A DNA stretch of 64,000 nucleotides from Cyclobacterium qasimii M12-11B (GTDB lineage Bacteria; Bacteroidota; Bacteroidia; Cytophagales; Cyclobacteriaceae): the NCBI RefSeq assembly GCF_000427295.1, contig NZ_ATNM01000064.1:1-64000 (forward strand), read 5' to 3'. The notes below the pieces were generated by a model. The model was not told where the DNA came from and did no database searches. It saw only the letters and a list, made by a program, of their open reading frames with translations. Numbering within the stretch: the stretch's first letter is position 1; every line of letters begins with the position of its first letter. Below are positions 46,124 through 55,780 of the stretch, piece by piece. The position numbers were made by a program, and so were the translations under genes.

Positions 46124-47020
46124 ATGAAACCTTCTAACAAATTTGTATTCTATAGTTTTATATTAAGTGTTTTTGTATTTTGGAGTTGCGGGTCAAACAA
46201 TTCAGATACTTCCACAGAAGAGGCTACTCATGAGGAAGAGGCTGACCAGGCAGTAACTGCATCATTAGAAATGGTGTGGGAAACACCAGCAGAGTTGACA
46301 ACCAATGAGTCTGCGCATTACGAAGAAAGTGACGGCATGATTTATGTTGCCAATATTGAAGGTGGTCCTACTGAAAAAGACGGTGTTGGCTCAATTTCAA
46401 AGTTAAGCACCAAAGGAGAAATAGTTGAAAGAAATTGGGTTAGTGGATTGAATGCTCCAAAAGGAATGACTGTAATGGGAGATTACCTTTATGTTACTGA
46501 TGTAGACAGGTTATTGGAGATAGAATTGGCGACCGGTAAAATCAACAAAGCCTATACCGTTGAGGATGCGGTGTTTTTGAATGACGCGGACAATGACGGG
46601 GAAAAGGTCTATTTTACAGACATGAAAGCCAATAAGATTCTATACCTGGAAAATGGTGAGATCAAAACCTTTGCAGAAAACCAGCCAAACATCAATGGTT
46701 TACGTATAGGGAACGGAAACACCTTGTATGGTCTTGATGCTGATGGCTTCAAAAAATACAATAGTGACGGAAGTTTTGAAATCATCAACGATACGGTTAC
46801 TGGAGGTGATGGATTAATTATTCTAAACGAGGATACCTTTATCGCCAGTAAGTGGGGAGGGGAAATATTCCTTATTCAAAATGGTGAAGCAGTAAAACTT
46901 CTGGACACCACTGCTGAGGAATCAAATACTGCTGACATTGGCTATGTTCCTGAGGAGAAATTGGTGATAGTCCCGACCTTTTTTAAGGACAAAGTTGTAG
47001 CCTATAAGCTCTCCTACTAA
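46124..47020 (+). CDS. Lipoprotein with SMP-30-like propeller
   Basis: The 298-residue protein starts with a lipobox (VFVFWSCG) followed by a low-complexity acidic linker (TSTEEATHEEEADQ). The body has repeated strands such as GMIYVANIEGGP, GDYLYVTDVDRLLEIELATGK and GEKVYFTDMKANKILYLENGE, with NGLRIGNGNTLYGLD further on. This is the pattern of a six-bladed propeller of the SMP-30/NHL kind. Whether it has lactonase activity cannot be told, because the metal residues are not clear. It stands alone. Confidence 0.75.
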   Translation: MKPSNKFVFYSFILSVFVFWSCGSNNSDTSTEEATHEEEADQAVTASLEMVWETPAELTTNESAHYEESDGMIYVANIEGGPTEKDGVGSISKLSTKGEIVERNWVSGLNAPKGMTVMGDYLYVTDVDRLLEIELATGKINKAYTVEDAVFLNDADNDGEKVYFTDMKANKILYLENGEIKTFAENQPNINGLRIGNGNTLYGLDADGFKKYNSDGSFEIINDTVTGGDGLIILNEDTFIASKWGGEIFLIQNGEAVKLLDTTAEESNTADIGYVPEEKLVIVPTFFKDKVVAYKLSY

Positions 47021-47062
47021 GCGTAGAGCAATTGTTTGTGTGAAATTGAATGAATTTTCCGG

Positions 47063-47102
47063 TGCATTCGTTATATTATAAATGCATTCGTTATATTATA
47101 AA
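47063..47102. repeat. Perfect tandem duplication of a 20-bp unit
   Basis: TGCATTCGTTATATTATAAA occurs twice with no gap. It lies in the spacer about 125 bases before the desaturase gene. It could be a replication slip, an assembly duplication, or a duplicated binding site. Confidence 0.85.
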
Positions 47103-47227
47103 ATAATATGTCAGATTTAAACCTATAAATGGTTCTAATTTGCCAGTATTGTTAGTTAAATTGTAGCTAGGTGTTAATATTTTGGATAATCCCAACTAAT
47201 TGGCATCATAATGCGAAAGCCTAATTT

Positions 47228-48232
47228 ATGAAGAAGTCAGAAAATATTAATTACGAACTTGAAAAGAACGCCGAAGTTATCAGCCAGCTGAATGACTTTG
47301 TGACAGAAACCGTAGGGACAACCCTTATGGATCCAGATGATTGTTGGCAACCAACTGATTTTCTTCCTGACATGACACAACCTGATGCATTGGATCAGGT
47401 GAAAGAATTACGGGAGAGAGCAAGTGTAATCCCTGACACCATCATCACTTCACTGATCGGAAACATGATCACAGAAGAAGCATTGCCTAGTTATCAAACC
47501 TATTTCAATATGCTCGAAGGGGTAAATGAAGATGGATCCCTTTTAAGTGATCAAGGTTGGGTACAATGGACCAAGGCATGGACAGCAGAGGAAAATCGTC
47601 ATGGTGACCTCCTAAACAAATACTTGTATTTGTCAGGAAGGGCTGATATGAGGGAAGTGGAGCAAACCATTCACAGGTTAATTTACAATGGATTTGATCC
47701 CAGGTCTGAGAAAGACCCTTACCAAGCAATCGTCTACACCTCCTTTCAGGAAAGAGCAACCAAAATCTCCCATATGAATACTGGAAAACTAGCTGACAAG
47801 GCTGGTGATCAGGTATTGGGCAGGATTTGCAAGCAGATAGCTGGTGATGAGGCCAGACATGAAAAAGCTTATAAAAGCTTTATGTCAGAAATCATCAAAA
47901 TTGACCCTAGTGGAGCAGTACTTGCATTTGAGAAAATGATGCGCAAGCAAATTGTTATGCCTGCGGTATTAATGGCCAAGGGAAATAGGAACCCAAGTAT
48001 TTTTGACCAGTTCTCAGCAATTACTCAAAAAGTTGGCATTTATACTGGCTGGGATTATGCCCGTATAATTGATCACTTGGTTAAACTATGGGAAATAGAA
48101 ACTGTAACTGGTTTAAATGAAGCAGCCACTAAAGCGCAAGAATATCTTTCTGGATTGTCTTCCAGGTACATGAGATTGGCTGACCGAATGAAAACACCAG
48201 ATGAAATCAGTTTGGCATGGATAAAGAAATAA
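47228..48232 (+). CDS. Acyl-ACP desaturase
   Basis: This is a soluble diiron enzyme that introduces a cis double bond into stearoyl- or palmitoyl-ACP. The ligand motifs are EENRH at 121-125, QERAT with Glu175, and DEARH at 207-211. The 334 residues fit the FAB2/DesA1 family, and the GRADMREVEQTIHRLIYNGFDP segment is typical. It needs oxygen and ferredoxin, so it points to an aerobic organism that adjusts membrane fluidity. The 207-bp spacer upstream contains the tandem repeat. Terminators follow. Confidence 0.93.
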   Translation: MKKSENINYELEKNAEVISQLNDFVTETVGTTLMDPDDCWQPTDFLPDMTQPDALDQVKELRERASVIPDTIITSLIGNMITEEALPSYQTYFNMLEGVNEDGSLLSDQGWVQWTKAWTAEENRHGDLLNKYLYLSGRADMREVEQTIHRLIYNGFDPRSEKDPYQAIVYTSFQERATKISHMNTGKLADKAGDQVLGRICKQIAGDEARHEKAYKSFMSEIIKIDPSGAVLAFEKMMRKQIVMPAVLMAKGNRNPSIFDQFSAITQKVGIYTGWDYARIIDHLVKLWEIETVTGLNEAATKAQEYLSGLSSRYMRLADRMKTPDEISLAWIKK

Positions 48233-48266
48233 AAGGGCTAAAAAAATATATAAAAATGCCCTTTTT
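48231..48266 (+). terminator. Hairpin at the desaturase stop
   Basis: AAAAGGGC pairs with GCCCTTTT around an A-rich 19-base loop, beginning at the stop codon and ending in a T-run. Confidence 0.55.
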
Positions 48267-48340
48267 AAGTATTAAGTAAAATAAAAAGTTTAAAAAGTTG
48301 CTTAATCACCCATGACAAATGTACTAAATAAGCCTTCTTC

Positions 48341-48368
48341 AAAAAATACCCCTATTGGGGTATTTTTT
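48341..48368. terminator. Strong bidirectional terminator
   Basis: A perfect 12-bp stem (AAAAAATACCCC / GGGGTATTTTTT) with a TATT loop and a T-run after it. It can end transcripts from the desaturase side and also the minus-strand remnant, whose stop is 75 bases away. Confidence 0.85.
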
Positions 48369-48442
48369 TTGCATTTATGCCTCAAGTAATACTATTAAAT
48401 ACCACGTAAACAATTGTGAGTCAACTTATAGAAATAAAGAAA

Positions 48443-49056
48443 TCACCTTTTAGGCTTAGTATTTAAGGAATAACACTGTAGTTTTTTTTCCTGATAGCCA
48501 AAGCGACCATCCCTAGAAATCGCTTCAATTATCAGTACATGTTCTCCTGTCACATCCCCATTAAAAAAGTCGACGGAAGCGACACCCTCATCATTAACAT
48601 TAAGGTTTGAATCCCAGTGAATAAGCGTCCGTAAATCAGGCTTTTGATTTCCCTGGGCATCTGTGCTTTCATATTTTGAAGAATAAAACTCCTTAATTCG
48701 CGATAAGACAGGCAAAGTAGTATCAAGTGTTCCAGGTGAAGGTTTTTCTGATCCGAATAATCCAATTCCACCTTTTGTATATACAGAAATGATATGCCCC
48801 ATATATGGGCTTCTAGGGGGTGAGTTTCGGGAAATACCGTTAGGCACTGCTTTTTAAAAAATTTAGCATGTTTTATTAACTTAACCTGTTCAATAATACC
48901 AGGGGACATATGCGGAACCAACTCGTATAACTCTTTTTCAAGCAATTCCCCATCAATTACCAGCAATGTAGACTCGTCTTTTCCGCCAATAAAATGTGCC
49001 AGCATAAACCCATCAGGAAACCGCTCAACATGTACCTGATCTGAAAAGTTGAACAT
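48443..49056 (-). pseudogene. C-terminal remnant of a large receptor-like secreted protein
   Basis: Two frames join if one A is restored at 48851-48855: ...VKLIKHAKFFKK then AVPNGISRNSPPRSPYMG. The sequence GHIISVYTKGGIGLFG and KPDLRTLIHWDSNLNVNDEGVASVDFFNGDVTGEHVLIIEAISRDGRFG is typical of the C-terminus of long Bacteroidota proteins (about 900 residues) that carry a TonB-receptor plug fold after alpha-2-macroglobulin-like repeats. Only about 205 residues remain, and there is no signal peptide. So this is likely a truncated, dead copy with an additional frameshift. I see no further piece upstream. Confidence 0.65.
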
Positions 49057-49226
49057 GAGAATACTGTATAAACAATAGGACCACTTTTCTTCTTTTTAAC
49101 AAATGGCTACCCCCGGAATAATTACATCAGGAAGTTGAAAAAATAAACCTAAGAATTTACCAAAGCTGAGAAAACAAAAACATAAAAATACCGCCATCCT
49201 CAGTGGATTTTCACCCCCTAAATAGT

Positions 49227-51350
49227 TTATTTTTTCTCCCCTGCTAAGGCTACTTTCAATTGAAAATAGGTGTATTTTTCACCAAAATGGTCCTTCAAAT
49301 TTTTAAGTCCATAACTTTCAAGTGTATTGGCATAATCTAAAATGATTTGGGTATTTTCTTTATCCAATATCGTTTTTTTATCAATTTTATTCTCCTCAAT
49401 AAGCTGTACCATATGCCCCTCTATAGTAGTATTGGCAAGGCTACGAACTTGAGCAATTTGAAAAACAGACTTGCCTTCCTGATAGAGTTCAAAGGTCTGA
49501 AGAACGGAAGCAGAAGGAGCGCTTTTGACTTTTCTTACTACGGGAGCCCCTAAGCTTTTGGGAGGGACAATATTATTCTCTTTGACATGATTTTTTATCT
49601 CTTTTAAAAAGGCCTCTCCATACCTTTCTAATTTAAGTTGACCGACTCCACCAATTCTAATCAATTCCTTTTCACTTTGAGGATAACGCTGGCTCAATTC
49701 CACAAGTGTAGCATCAGAAAAAACAATATAAGGGGGAACATTCTGCTTGTCTGCCAGCTCTTTACGAATCACTCTAAGTTTATCGAAAAGGGCTTCATCC
49801 TTTTCAGAGCTTGTCTCGGCCCGCTTGAACACCTCTTCTTCCATGGCCAAGAGAAATTTCTCCTTGCGTTTCAATTTCTCCCATCCTGATTCACTCAATT
49901 TCAAAATTGGCATTTTCGGGTCCTCCTGAGTGAGGTATCCTTCTGATATAAGCTGAAAGCCCAGTCTTTTCCAAAAGTCATCACTTCTATCCTTACCTAT
50001 TCCGTATACGGATAATTCTTTTTGGCTTTCGGTTACTTTCGCTGCCTGTGATCCTCTTAAAACTAAAATAACATGCCCCAATCCAAATTGTTGTCCCAAC
50101 CGAACTACCGCTGAAAGTAGCATTTGGGAAAAAACAGTCATATCTGACTTATTGTTTTTATGAAAACAGACATCACAATTGCCACAGTCCTGCGGATATT
50201 GTTCTCCAAAATAGTTAAGCAAATATCGCCGTCTGCAGGATTTCGTTTGACAAAACTCAACCATTGTGTTCATCTTGGCCTTCATGTGCTTTACATAATC
50301 CTCGTTGTCAGCACTTTCTATCATCCTTCTCAGGGTAATACTGTCCCCCAGACTATAAAACAACAAAGCTTCTCCAGGCAAACCATCTCGTCCTGCTCGT
50401 CCCGTCTCCTGATAGTAACTCTCAATGTTTTGAGGCATGTTGGTATGCACCACAAACCGCACATTGGACTTGTCTATTCCCATTCCAAAAGCAATTGTGG
50501 CCACCATAATTTTGACCTCATCCTTTATAAACTTCTCTTGATTTTCCTGTCTGGTATCTTTACTTAGACCTGCGTGGTAAGGCAAGGCTGAAAATCCATT
50601 TGCATTTAATTTTGCAGCTGTAGCCTCAACCGACTTTCTAGATAGGCAATAAACAATTCCTGAATCCTTCGATCTCATTTGAAGGAAATCAACCAATTTA
50701 ACAAATGCATCAGACCTTAAGGCAACCCTATAAGTAATATTAGGTCGATCAAAAGAAGAGATAAACCATTCGGGCTTTTTTAAACCTAGTCTGGCAGCAA
50801 TATCCTGTCGGGTTTGATTGTCAGCCGTAGCTGTTAATGCCAAAAAGGGTGTATCTGAAAAGGCTTTCCTTAATGCACCTAACTTCAAATATTCAGGTCT
50901 AAAGTCATGGCCCCATTGAGACACGCAATGCGCTTCATCTACAGCCACCAGGGAAAGATTCATTTCTTTAAGCGCATTTACCAAGGGATGATTTCCTGAA
51001 AAAAGTCGCTCGGGAGCTACATACAATAATTTTAATTTCCCATTCATGGCCTGATCAGACACATGTCTTTGCTCAGAGATATCCATGGTTGAATTCAAAA
51101 AAGCTGCCGGAATCCCGATTTCATTCATCGCATCCACCTGATCTTTCATCAATGCGATTAAAGGGGAAATAACAAGGGTAAGACCAGGCAAAACCATCGC
51201 TGGAACCTGATAACAAACTGATTTACCAGCCCCAGTAGGCATCAGTGCAATGCAATCTTTCTTCTTAAGCACTTGACTGATAATTGATTCCTGCTGACCT
51301 CTAAAAGAATCATAGCCATAAAACTTTTTTAATACTTCTAATGGTTGCAT
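49227..51350 (-). CDS. recQ: ATP-dependent DNA helicase RecQ
   Basis: RecQ unwinds DNA 3' to 5' in recombination and stalled-fork repair. Helicase motifs are complete: MPTGAGKS at 37-44, DEAHCVSQWGHDFRPEY and QETGRAGRDG. The zinc module C-x16-C-x2-C-x2-C type is seen in CRRRYLLNYFGEQYPQDCGNCDVC. A winged-helix part, an HRDC domain (FSDATLVELSQRYPQSEKELIRIGGVGQLKLERYG) and a C-terminal helix-turn-helix (GKSVFQIAQVRSLANTTIEGHMVQLIEE) follow. ATG 51350 (MQPLEVLKKFYGYDSFRGQQ) is preferred to an upstream ATG at 51416 that adds 22 unrelated residues. Length 707. Confidence 0.95.
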   Translation of the reverse strand: MQPLEVLKKFYGYDSFRGQQESIISQVLKKKDCIALMPTGAGKSVCYQVPAMVLPGLTLVISPLIALMKDQVDAMNEIGIPAAFLNSTMDISEQRHVSDQAMNGKLKLLYVAPERLFSGNHPLVNALKEMNLSLVAVDEAHCVSQWGHDFRPEYLKLGALRKAFSDTPFLALTATADNQTRQDIAARLGLKKPEWFISSFDRPNITYRVALRSDAFVKLVDFLQMRSKDSGIVYCLSRKSVEATAAKLNANGFSALPYHAGLSKDTRQENQEKFIKDEVKIMVATIAFGMGIDKSNVRFVVHTNMPQNIESYYQETGRAGRDGLPGEALLFYSLGDSITLRRMIESADNEDYVKHMKAKMNTMVEFCQTKSCRRRYLLNYFGEQYPQDCGNCDVCFHKNNKSDMTVFSQMLLSAVVRLGQQFGLGHVILVLRGSQAAKVTESQKELSVYGIGKDRSDDFWKRLGFQLISEGYLTQEDPKMPILKLSESGWEKLKRKEKFLLAMEEEVFKRAETSSEKDEALFDKLRVIRKELADKQNVPPYIVFSDATLVELSQRYPQSEKELIRIGGVGQLKLERYGEAFLKEIKNHVKENNIVPPKSLGAPVVRKVKSAPSASVLQTFELYQEGKSVFQIAQVRSLANTTIEGHMVQLIEENKIDKKTILDKENTQIILDYANTLESYGLKNLKDHFGEKYTYFQLKVALAGEKK

Positions 51351-51610
51351 GCCTGGGGAATTAACGCGAATAGTAAAGAGAAGTCTAAATTTAATACAAT
51401 TAGATGTCCTTTTCAACTTCCAATCAAACCATTGCCTCTTGCCAGTAAGCCGATTTACCTCAATTGCAATTTAGCAACCCTTAACCCAAGTTAAAATAAA
51501 CACTAAGGGTTAGCATCTTAGCCACTCACCCATCACCAATATTCAACTAATAGGACCTAAGTACAAGCAATTAATTTAGGCTTAAGAAATTGAATAGTAC
51601 TTGAAAGTTA

Positions 51611-51643
51611 AAAAGGAGCCCTCCGACATGGAAAGCTCCTTTC
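51611..51643 (-). terminator. Intrinsic terminator after the T9SS cargo gene
   Basis: AAAGGAGC pairs with GCTCCTTT around a 15-base loop, 50 bases past the stop. On the minus strand a TTTTTAAC run follows. The rest of the gap to recQ (51351-51610) shows no gene. Confidence 0.65.
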
Positions 51644-51692
51644 ATTTTAAAAAAATTAAATAAATACAATCATCCAAAAAATGGGCGATAAA

Positions 51693-53417
51693 CTAAATCT
51701 TCATTATTTTAATTCTATGTGCCTCTCCTTCGTGAATAATTTCCAAGACAGCTACTCCTCTAGTGGCATTTTTCACTGCTGACTGCAACCACTGGTCAAG
51801 TGCAATTCCAACTTCACCTTCAAAGTTAACTGCGGACGAAGCTTGCAATAACCTTACATACACAGCACCTGTTATATTTCCTGATGACAATTTAATATTC
51901 AAAGAGGAACCATCTGTCGGATTTGGATAAGCTGTCCATTGAACAGTATCAGGGGTAGGTACAGAACCAGCAGCTTTGATGGAGACTACATCACTTACCA
52001 TTTGGTTTCCATCAAAATCAACTTGTCTGATTCTGTAATAAATCATTCCTGTTAATTCTTCCAATTGCTCATCTTCAAAAGAATATTTACTTACAGTATT
52101 GGTCCATCCAGAAGCGTTGATTTCTGCGATTTTTTCAAAGTTGGCAATACCTCCGATAGAACGCTCTACTTCAAAATGACTATTGCCATCTTCAGAGGCT
52201 GTCTCCCAAACCAACTGAGAGACGCTATTATTCGTAACGTTTACATCAAAAGACTTCCAAACCACTGGTAGTGAGAAAAATCCATATCCATAAAAAGCAC
52301 CCCCACTAAAGTTTATATGATAAGTATTTTCTTTGGTGGAGTTCGCATAATCACTGATATACATCGCACTGTTGTTACTCCCGTTAATTTTAGCTCCACC
52401 ACTGGCGGTTAGTTTCTCGCCTACTGTTACCTCAGAATCATTTTTTAGAGTAATTGTACCATTGGTCATGATAAGATCATTATGAATAAATCCATTGGCA
52501 TTATCATTCATCTTGATATTTGCTCCTCCACTTGTAGTAAAATTAGATTCAAAAGAAAATTCAGTGTTATCATTCAACGTCATTGACCCACCACGCCCCA
52601 TGTCCACATCTCCTATGAAACGGGCACTCGCCTGATCATTCAAATTGATTGATCCACTGTTACCTGTGGAAGAGGTTCCTTCTACCAAGATGGTACTGCT
52701 ATTGAACATATTTAAAGAACCATTTCCAATAACCATATCACCTGAGACAGAAACTGATCCAGCCTCAGTGGCAGAACCTACATTGATTATTCCTCCTGAA
52801 GAGTAATTCAATTCAGCCGTCTGAAAGTCCCCATAAACATTCAAGGTACTTCTACTTGCCATGTTGGTTTCTTCATTTACGACCAACATTCCACCTTCTT
52901 CTACTGTAATCAAAGGACTATTGTCTCCTATTTCGAAATTTTGAATGGTCATTTTCGCATTGTTAGGAATTACGATGGTAACTTTTCTATCAATATCAAA
53001 CTTTCCATTTACTACGATCTCTGCACCCTCAGCCAAAGTTATCGTTGGAACAGAACCTCCACCATTTATGGTAATATCGTCTTCGAAGATTAATTTTCCA
53101 TTGGGGCCAATTACAAGGCTTGTGAAAACACCGCTACCGAATCCATTTATATCACCTTTATAGGTAACCTCATGATTAATAGTTACTGTGACCGGGCAAC
53201 CCCAGCTTTTAGATACAGGTGGCTGACCATCACTAGTATTGCTCCATTGTGAACAGCTAGTAGTGCTTTCCCAGGTATTGTCTTTTTTCCATTCCCCATC
53301 TTCTTTACTCGTGAAATCCTGAGAGAAGGCAGTTTCAGAAACAAAACCGAAGGCAGTCATGAAGATTATGACTAAAAAAATATTAAGAGGCTGAGAAGAA
53401 TTAAAAATGGCTTTCAT
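51693..53417 (-). CDS. Secreted beta-solenoid protein, probable T9SS cargo
   Basis: The 574-residue protein has a signal peptide (VIIFMTAFGFVSETAFSQ). Residues about 75-370 are strand repeats rich in Asn, Gly, Ser and Thr (GGSMTLNDNTEFSFESNFTTSGGANIKMNDNANGF) that suggest a parallel beta-helix. A fibronectin-like segment follows (SQLVWETASEDGNSHFEVERSIGG ... YYRIRQVDFDGNQMVS), and then WTAYPNPTDGSSLNIKL with a final basic HRIKIMKI, the form of a T9SS type A sorting domain. It should be exported and held at the surface or released. Its task is unknown; adhesion is a guess. It is a single-gene unit. Confidence 0.82.
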   Translation of the reverse strand: MKAIFNSSQPLNIFLVIIFMTAFGFVSETAFSQDFTSKEDGEWKKDNTWESTTSCSQWSNTSDGQPPVSKSWGCPVTVTINHEVTYKGDINGFGSGVFTSLVIGPNGKLIFEDDITINGGGSVPTITLAEGAEIVVNGKFDIDRKVTIVIPNNAKMTIQNFEIGDNSPLITVEEGGMLVVNEETNMASRSTLNVYGDFQTAELNYSSGGIINVGSATEAGSVSVSGDMVIGNGSLNMFNSSTILVEGTSSTGNSGSINLNDQASARFIGDVDMGRGGSMTLNDNTEFSFESNFTTSGGANIKMNDNANGFIHNDLIMTNGTITLKNDSEVTVGEKLTASGGAKINGSNNSAMYISDYANSTKENTYHINFSGGAFYGYGFFSLPVVWKSFDVNVTNNSVSQLVWETASEDGNSHFEVERSIGGIANFEKIAEINASGWTNTVSKYSFEDEQLEELTGMIYYRIRQVDFDGNQMVSDVVSIKAAGSVPTPDTVQWTAYPNPTDGSSLNIKLSSGNITGAVYVRLLQASSAVNFEGEVGIALDQWLQSAVKNATRGVAVLEIIHEGEAHRIKIMKI

Positions 53418-53585
53418 AGCTGTTTGTTTTAATTAACAGTATAAAAGTACTTGTTAAACTTGTGCTATGGGGGCTTTTTCGATTAACGCAGGTTTTTAGG
53501 GGTTAAATAGATGAAAAGCGCAGGTGAATTTTTCAAGCAATGCTAAATTATGTATTCAAAGTGATGTTAACATGGTATGAAAAGC

Positions 53586-53612
53586 AAAAAACCCGTATAA
53601 AACGGGTTTTTT
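53586..53612 (-). terminator. Intrinsic terminator of rho
   Basis: A perfect 11-bp stem (AAAAAACCCGT / ACGGGTTTTTT) with an ATAAA loop, 54 bases past the rho stop. The minus strand continues TTTTTTGCTTTT. Confidence 0.85.
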
Positions 53613-53666
53613 GACTATTACTTTTTTGCTTTGCCACTTTCGTAAAGCGTGGCAATTGGCCAAATC

Positions 53667-55505
53667 CTAACTATTCATGCTAATCAAAAACTCAGCATTG
53701 TCTTTCGTACCTTTCATTCGTTGAAGAAGGAACTCCATGGCTTCTTGAGAAGTCATGTCTGACATGATTTTTCGAAGGATCCATACACGTTGCATTTCCT
53801 CTTTGTCCATCAAAAGATCTTCTCTTCTTGTACCTGAACCTGGGACATCTATGGCTGGATAAATTCTCCTGTTAGAAAGCTTCCTATCAAGAGAGAGCTC
53901 CATATTACCAGTACCCTTAAATTCTTCAAATATAACCTCATCCATTTTAGAACCTGTTTCTACAAGTGCTGTAGCAATGATGGTTAATGAACCACCGTTC
54001 TCAACATTCCTTGCAGCTCCGAAGAATCGCTTTGGTTTGTGTAAAGCGTTGGCATCTACACCACCGGACAAGATTTTCCCTGAAGAAGGAACTACCGTAT
54101 TGTGTGCTCTGGCAAGTCGGGTAATGGAGTCAAGTAAAATAACTACATCATGACCACATTCTACCATTCTCTTGGCTTTCTCTAAAACAAGTGCAGCCAC
54201 TTTAACATGTCTTTCAGCTTGTTCATCAAAAGTTGAAGAGATCACTTCAGCTTTAACTGAACGTGCCATGTCTGTCACCTCTTCTGGTCTTTCATCGATC
54301 AAGAGGATCATCAAGTGTACTTCTGGGTGATTTTCAGCAATTGCGTTTGCAATTCTCTGTAAAAGCACCGTTTTACCAGTCTTAGGCTGCGCCACGATCA
54401 TCCCTCTTTGTCCTTTACCAATAGGAGCAAAAAGATCAACTATACGCGTAGACAAGTTATCCTTAGTGGTGGTCAGTCTCAAACGCTCCTCTGGAAACAA
54501 AGGTGTTAGGTATTCAAATGGAATCCTATCTCTAATTTCGTCTGTGGTTTTTCCATTGACAGTCCCTACTTTCAATAAAGCGAAATATTTCTCCCCTTCT
54601 TTAGGAGGTCTGATCTGACCCTGGATACTGTCACCTGTTTTCAGGCCAAAAAGTTTTATTTGTGAAGGAGATACATAAATATCATCGGGAGAGGCGAGAT
54701 AATTATAATCTAATGAGCGTAAAAAGCCATACCCATCAGACATGATCTCAAGCACTCCTGAATTTTCAATAATCCCATCAAAATCTTTGATCGTTACTGA
54801 AGGTTTCCTTTTTGAAGCATAAGGTTTCTCTTGAGCAGGTTGCTCTTCGGTCACCTCTTTTGCAGGCTTTCTCTTTTGGAATTCAGGCTCATTACCTGAA
54901 GGACTTGGAGCCTCCTGATTTGTTTTAGACTCTTCAACATCTACTACAGCTCTTCGCCTAGGTCTAAAACTTCTACCTTTACCATCCTCTTCTTTGGAAG
55001 GATCATTAGGTTTTTTATTGATTGCCTTATCTCTGATTGGTTTGTCACCACCCTCAGCTTTTTTTACTTCAGGCTTGGCTGGTCTCTCCTCGGATTTAGG
55101 TTGCCTTTCATCCTGTTTGGGAGTTCTATCTTCAGCCTTTGCAGGCCTTTCTTTAGGCTTTATTACTTTCGAAGGCCTATTGTCTTTTACCGGTTCATCA
55201 TTATTTTCATTCTGAATCTTGGTGACATTCTGCCTTTTAAATTTTGGCTTTTCTTCACTTACCGTTTCATTTTCTTTTATATCGGTAACTGGTGCTTGTA
55301 TATCTTGGTCCACCTCCACTTCCACTTCTACTTTTGAAGGTTTTTTTCTTGGTAGGGATTTCTCTGGAGTGATAGCTTGTTGGTCTAAAATGGCATAAAC
55401 CAAATCTTCTTTCTTTAAAGATTTAAAATTTTTTACCCCCAACTCCTCGGCTATCTCTTTTAATTCAGACAGTAGCCTGATTCTTAATTCTTCTATGTTA
55501 TACAT
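53667..55505 (-). CDS. rho: Transcription termination factor Rho, with long charged insert
   Basis: Rho is the hexameric RNA helicase that ends transcripts. The N-terminus ([24 protein letters not shown]) is the Rho-N domain. From about residue 48 to 235 follows a low-complexity stretch dominated by Lys, Glu, Pro, Arg and Asn, which is absent from E. coli Rho but common in Bacteroidota. The RNA-binding cold-shock fold ([15 protein letters not shown]) and the ATPase domain with PKTGKT at 374-379 and [15 protein letters not shown] come next. The 612 residues compare with about 420 in E. coli. It is a single gene with its own terminator. Confidence 0.95.
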   Translation of the reverse strand: MYNIEELRIRLLSELKEIAEELGVKNFKSLKKEDLVYAILDQQAITPEKSLPRKKPSKVEVEVEVDQDIQAPVTDIKENETVSEEKPKFKRQNVTKIQNENNDEPVKDNRPSKVIKPKERPAKAEDRTPKQDERQPKSEERPAKPEVKKAEGGDKPIRDKAINKKPNDPSKEEDGKGRSFRPRRRAVVDVEESKTNQEAPSPSGNEPEFQKRKPAKEVTEEQPAQEKPYASKRKPSVTIKDFDGIIENSGVLEIMSDGYGFLRSLDYNYLASPDDIYVSPSQIKLFGLKTGDSIQGQIRPPKEGEKYFALLKVGTVNGKTTDEIRDRIPFEYLTPLFPEERLRLTTTKDNLSTRIVDLFAPIGKGQRGMIVAQPKTGKTVLLQRIANAIAENHPEVHLMILLIDERPEEVTDMARSVKAEVISSTFDEQAERHVKVAALVLEKAKRMVECGHDVVILLDSITRLARAHNTVVPSSGKILSGGVDANALHKPKRFFGAARNVENGGSLTIIATALVETGSKMDEVIFEEFKGTGNMELSLDRKLSNRRIYPAIDVPGSGTRREDLLMDKEEMQRVWILRKIMSDMTSQEAMEFLLQRMKGTKDNAEFLISMNS

Positions 55506-55780
55506 AAAAAACGCGTGAATGTAATTCTAGACTGTGTAAATGATAAAATGGTATGTATCTTGATAAGTATAAAAAGGTATACAGACAATTCTGAAACTGC
55601 CAGGGTGGCAATCTTCTGCTTTTCGATGCTACAATATTACATCAATCACCAGTAATACGCAAATTTTTATGAAATAGTTATTAAAATAGTGAAAACCAAG
55701 CATCTCTGTATTAAGAATTGATTTATTGGTTTACTGTTTTACTAATCCTTAATTTTAATGCTCTAATCATTTGCATTGCT

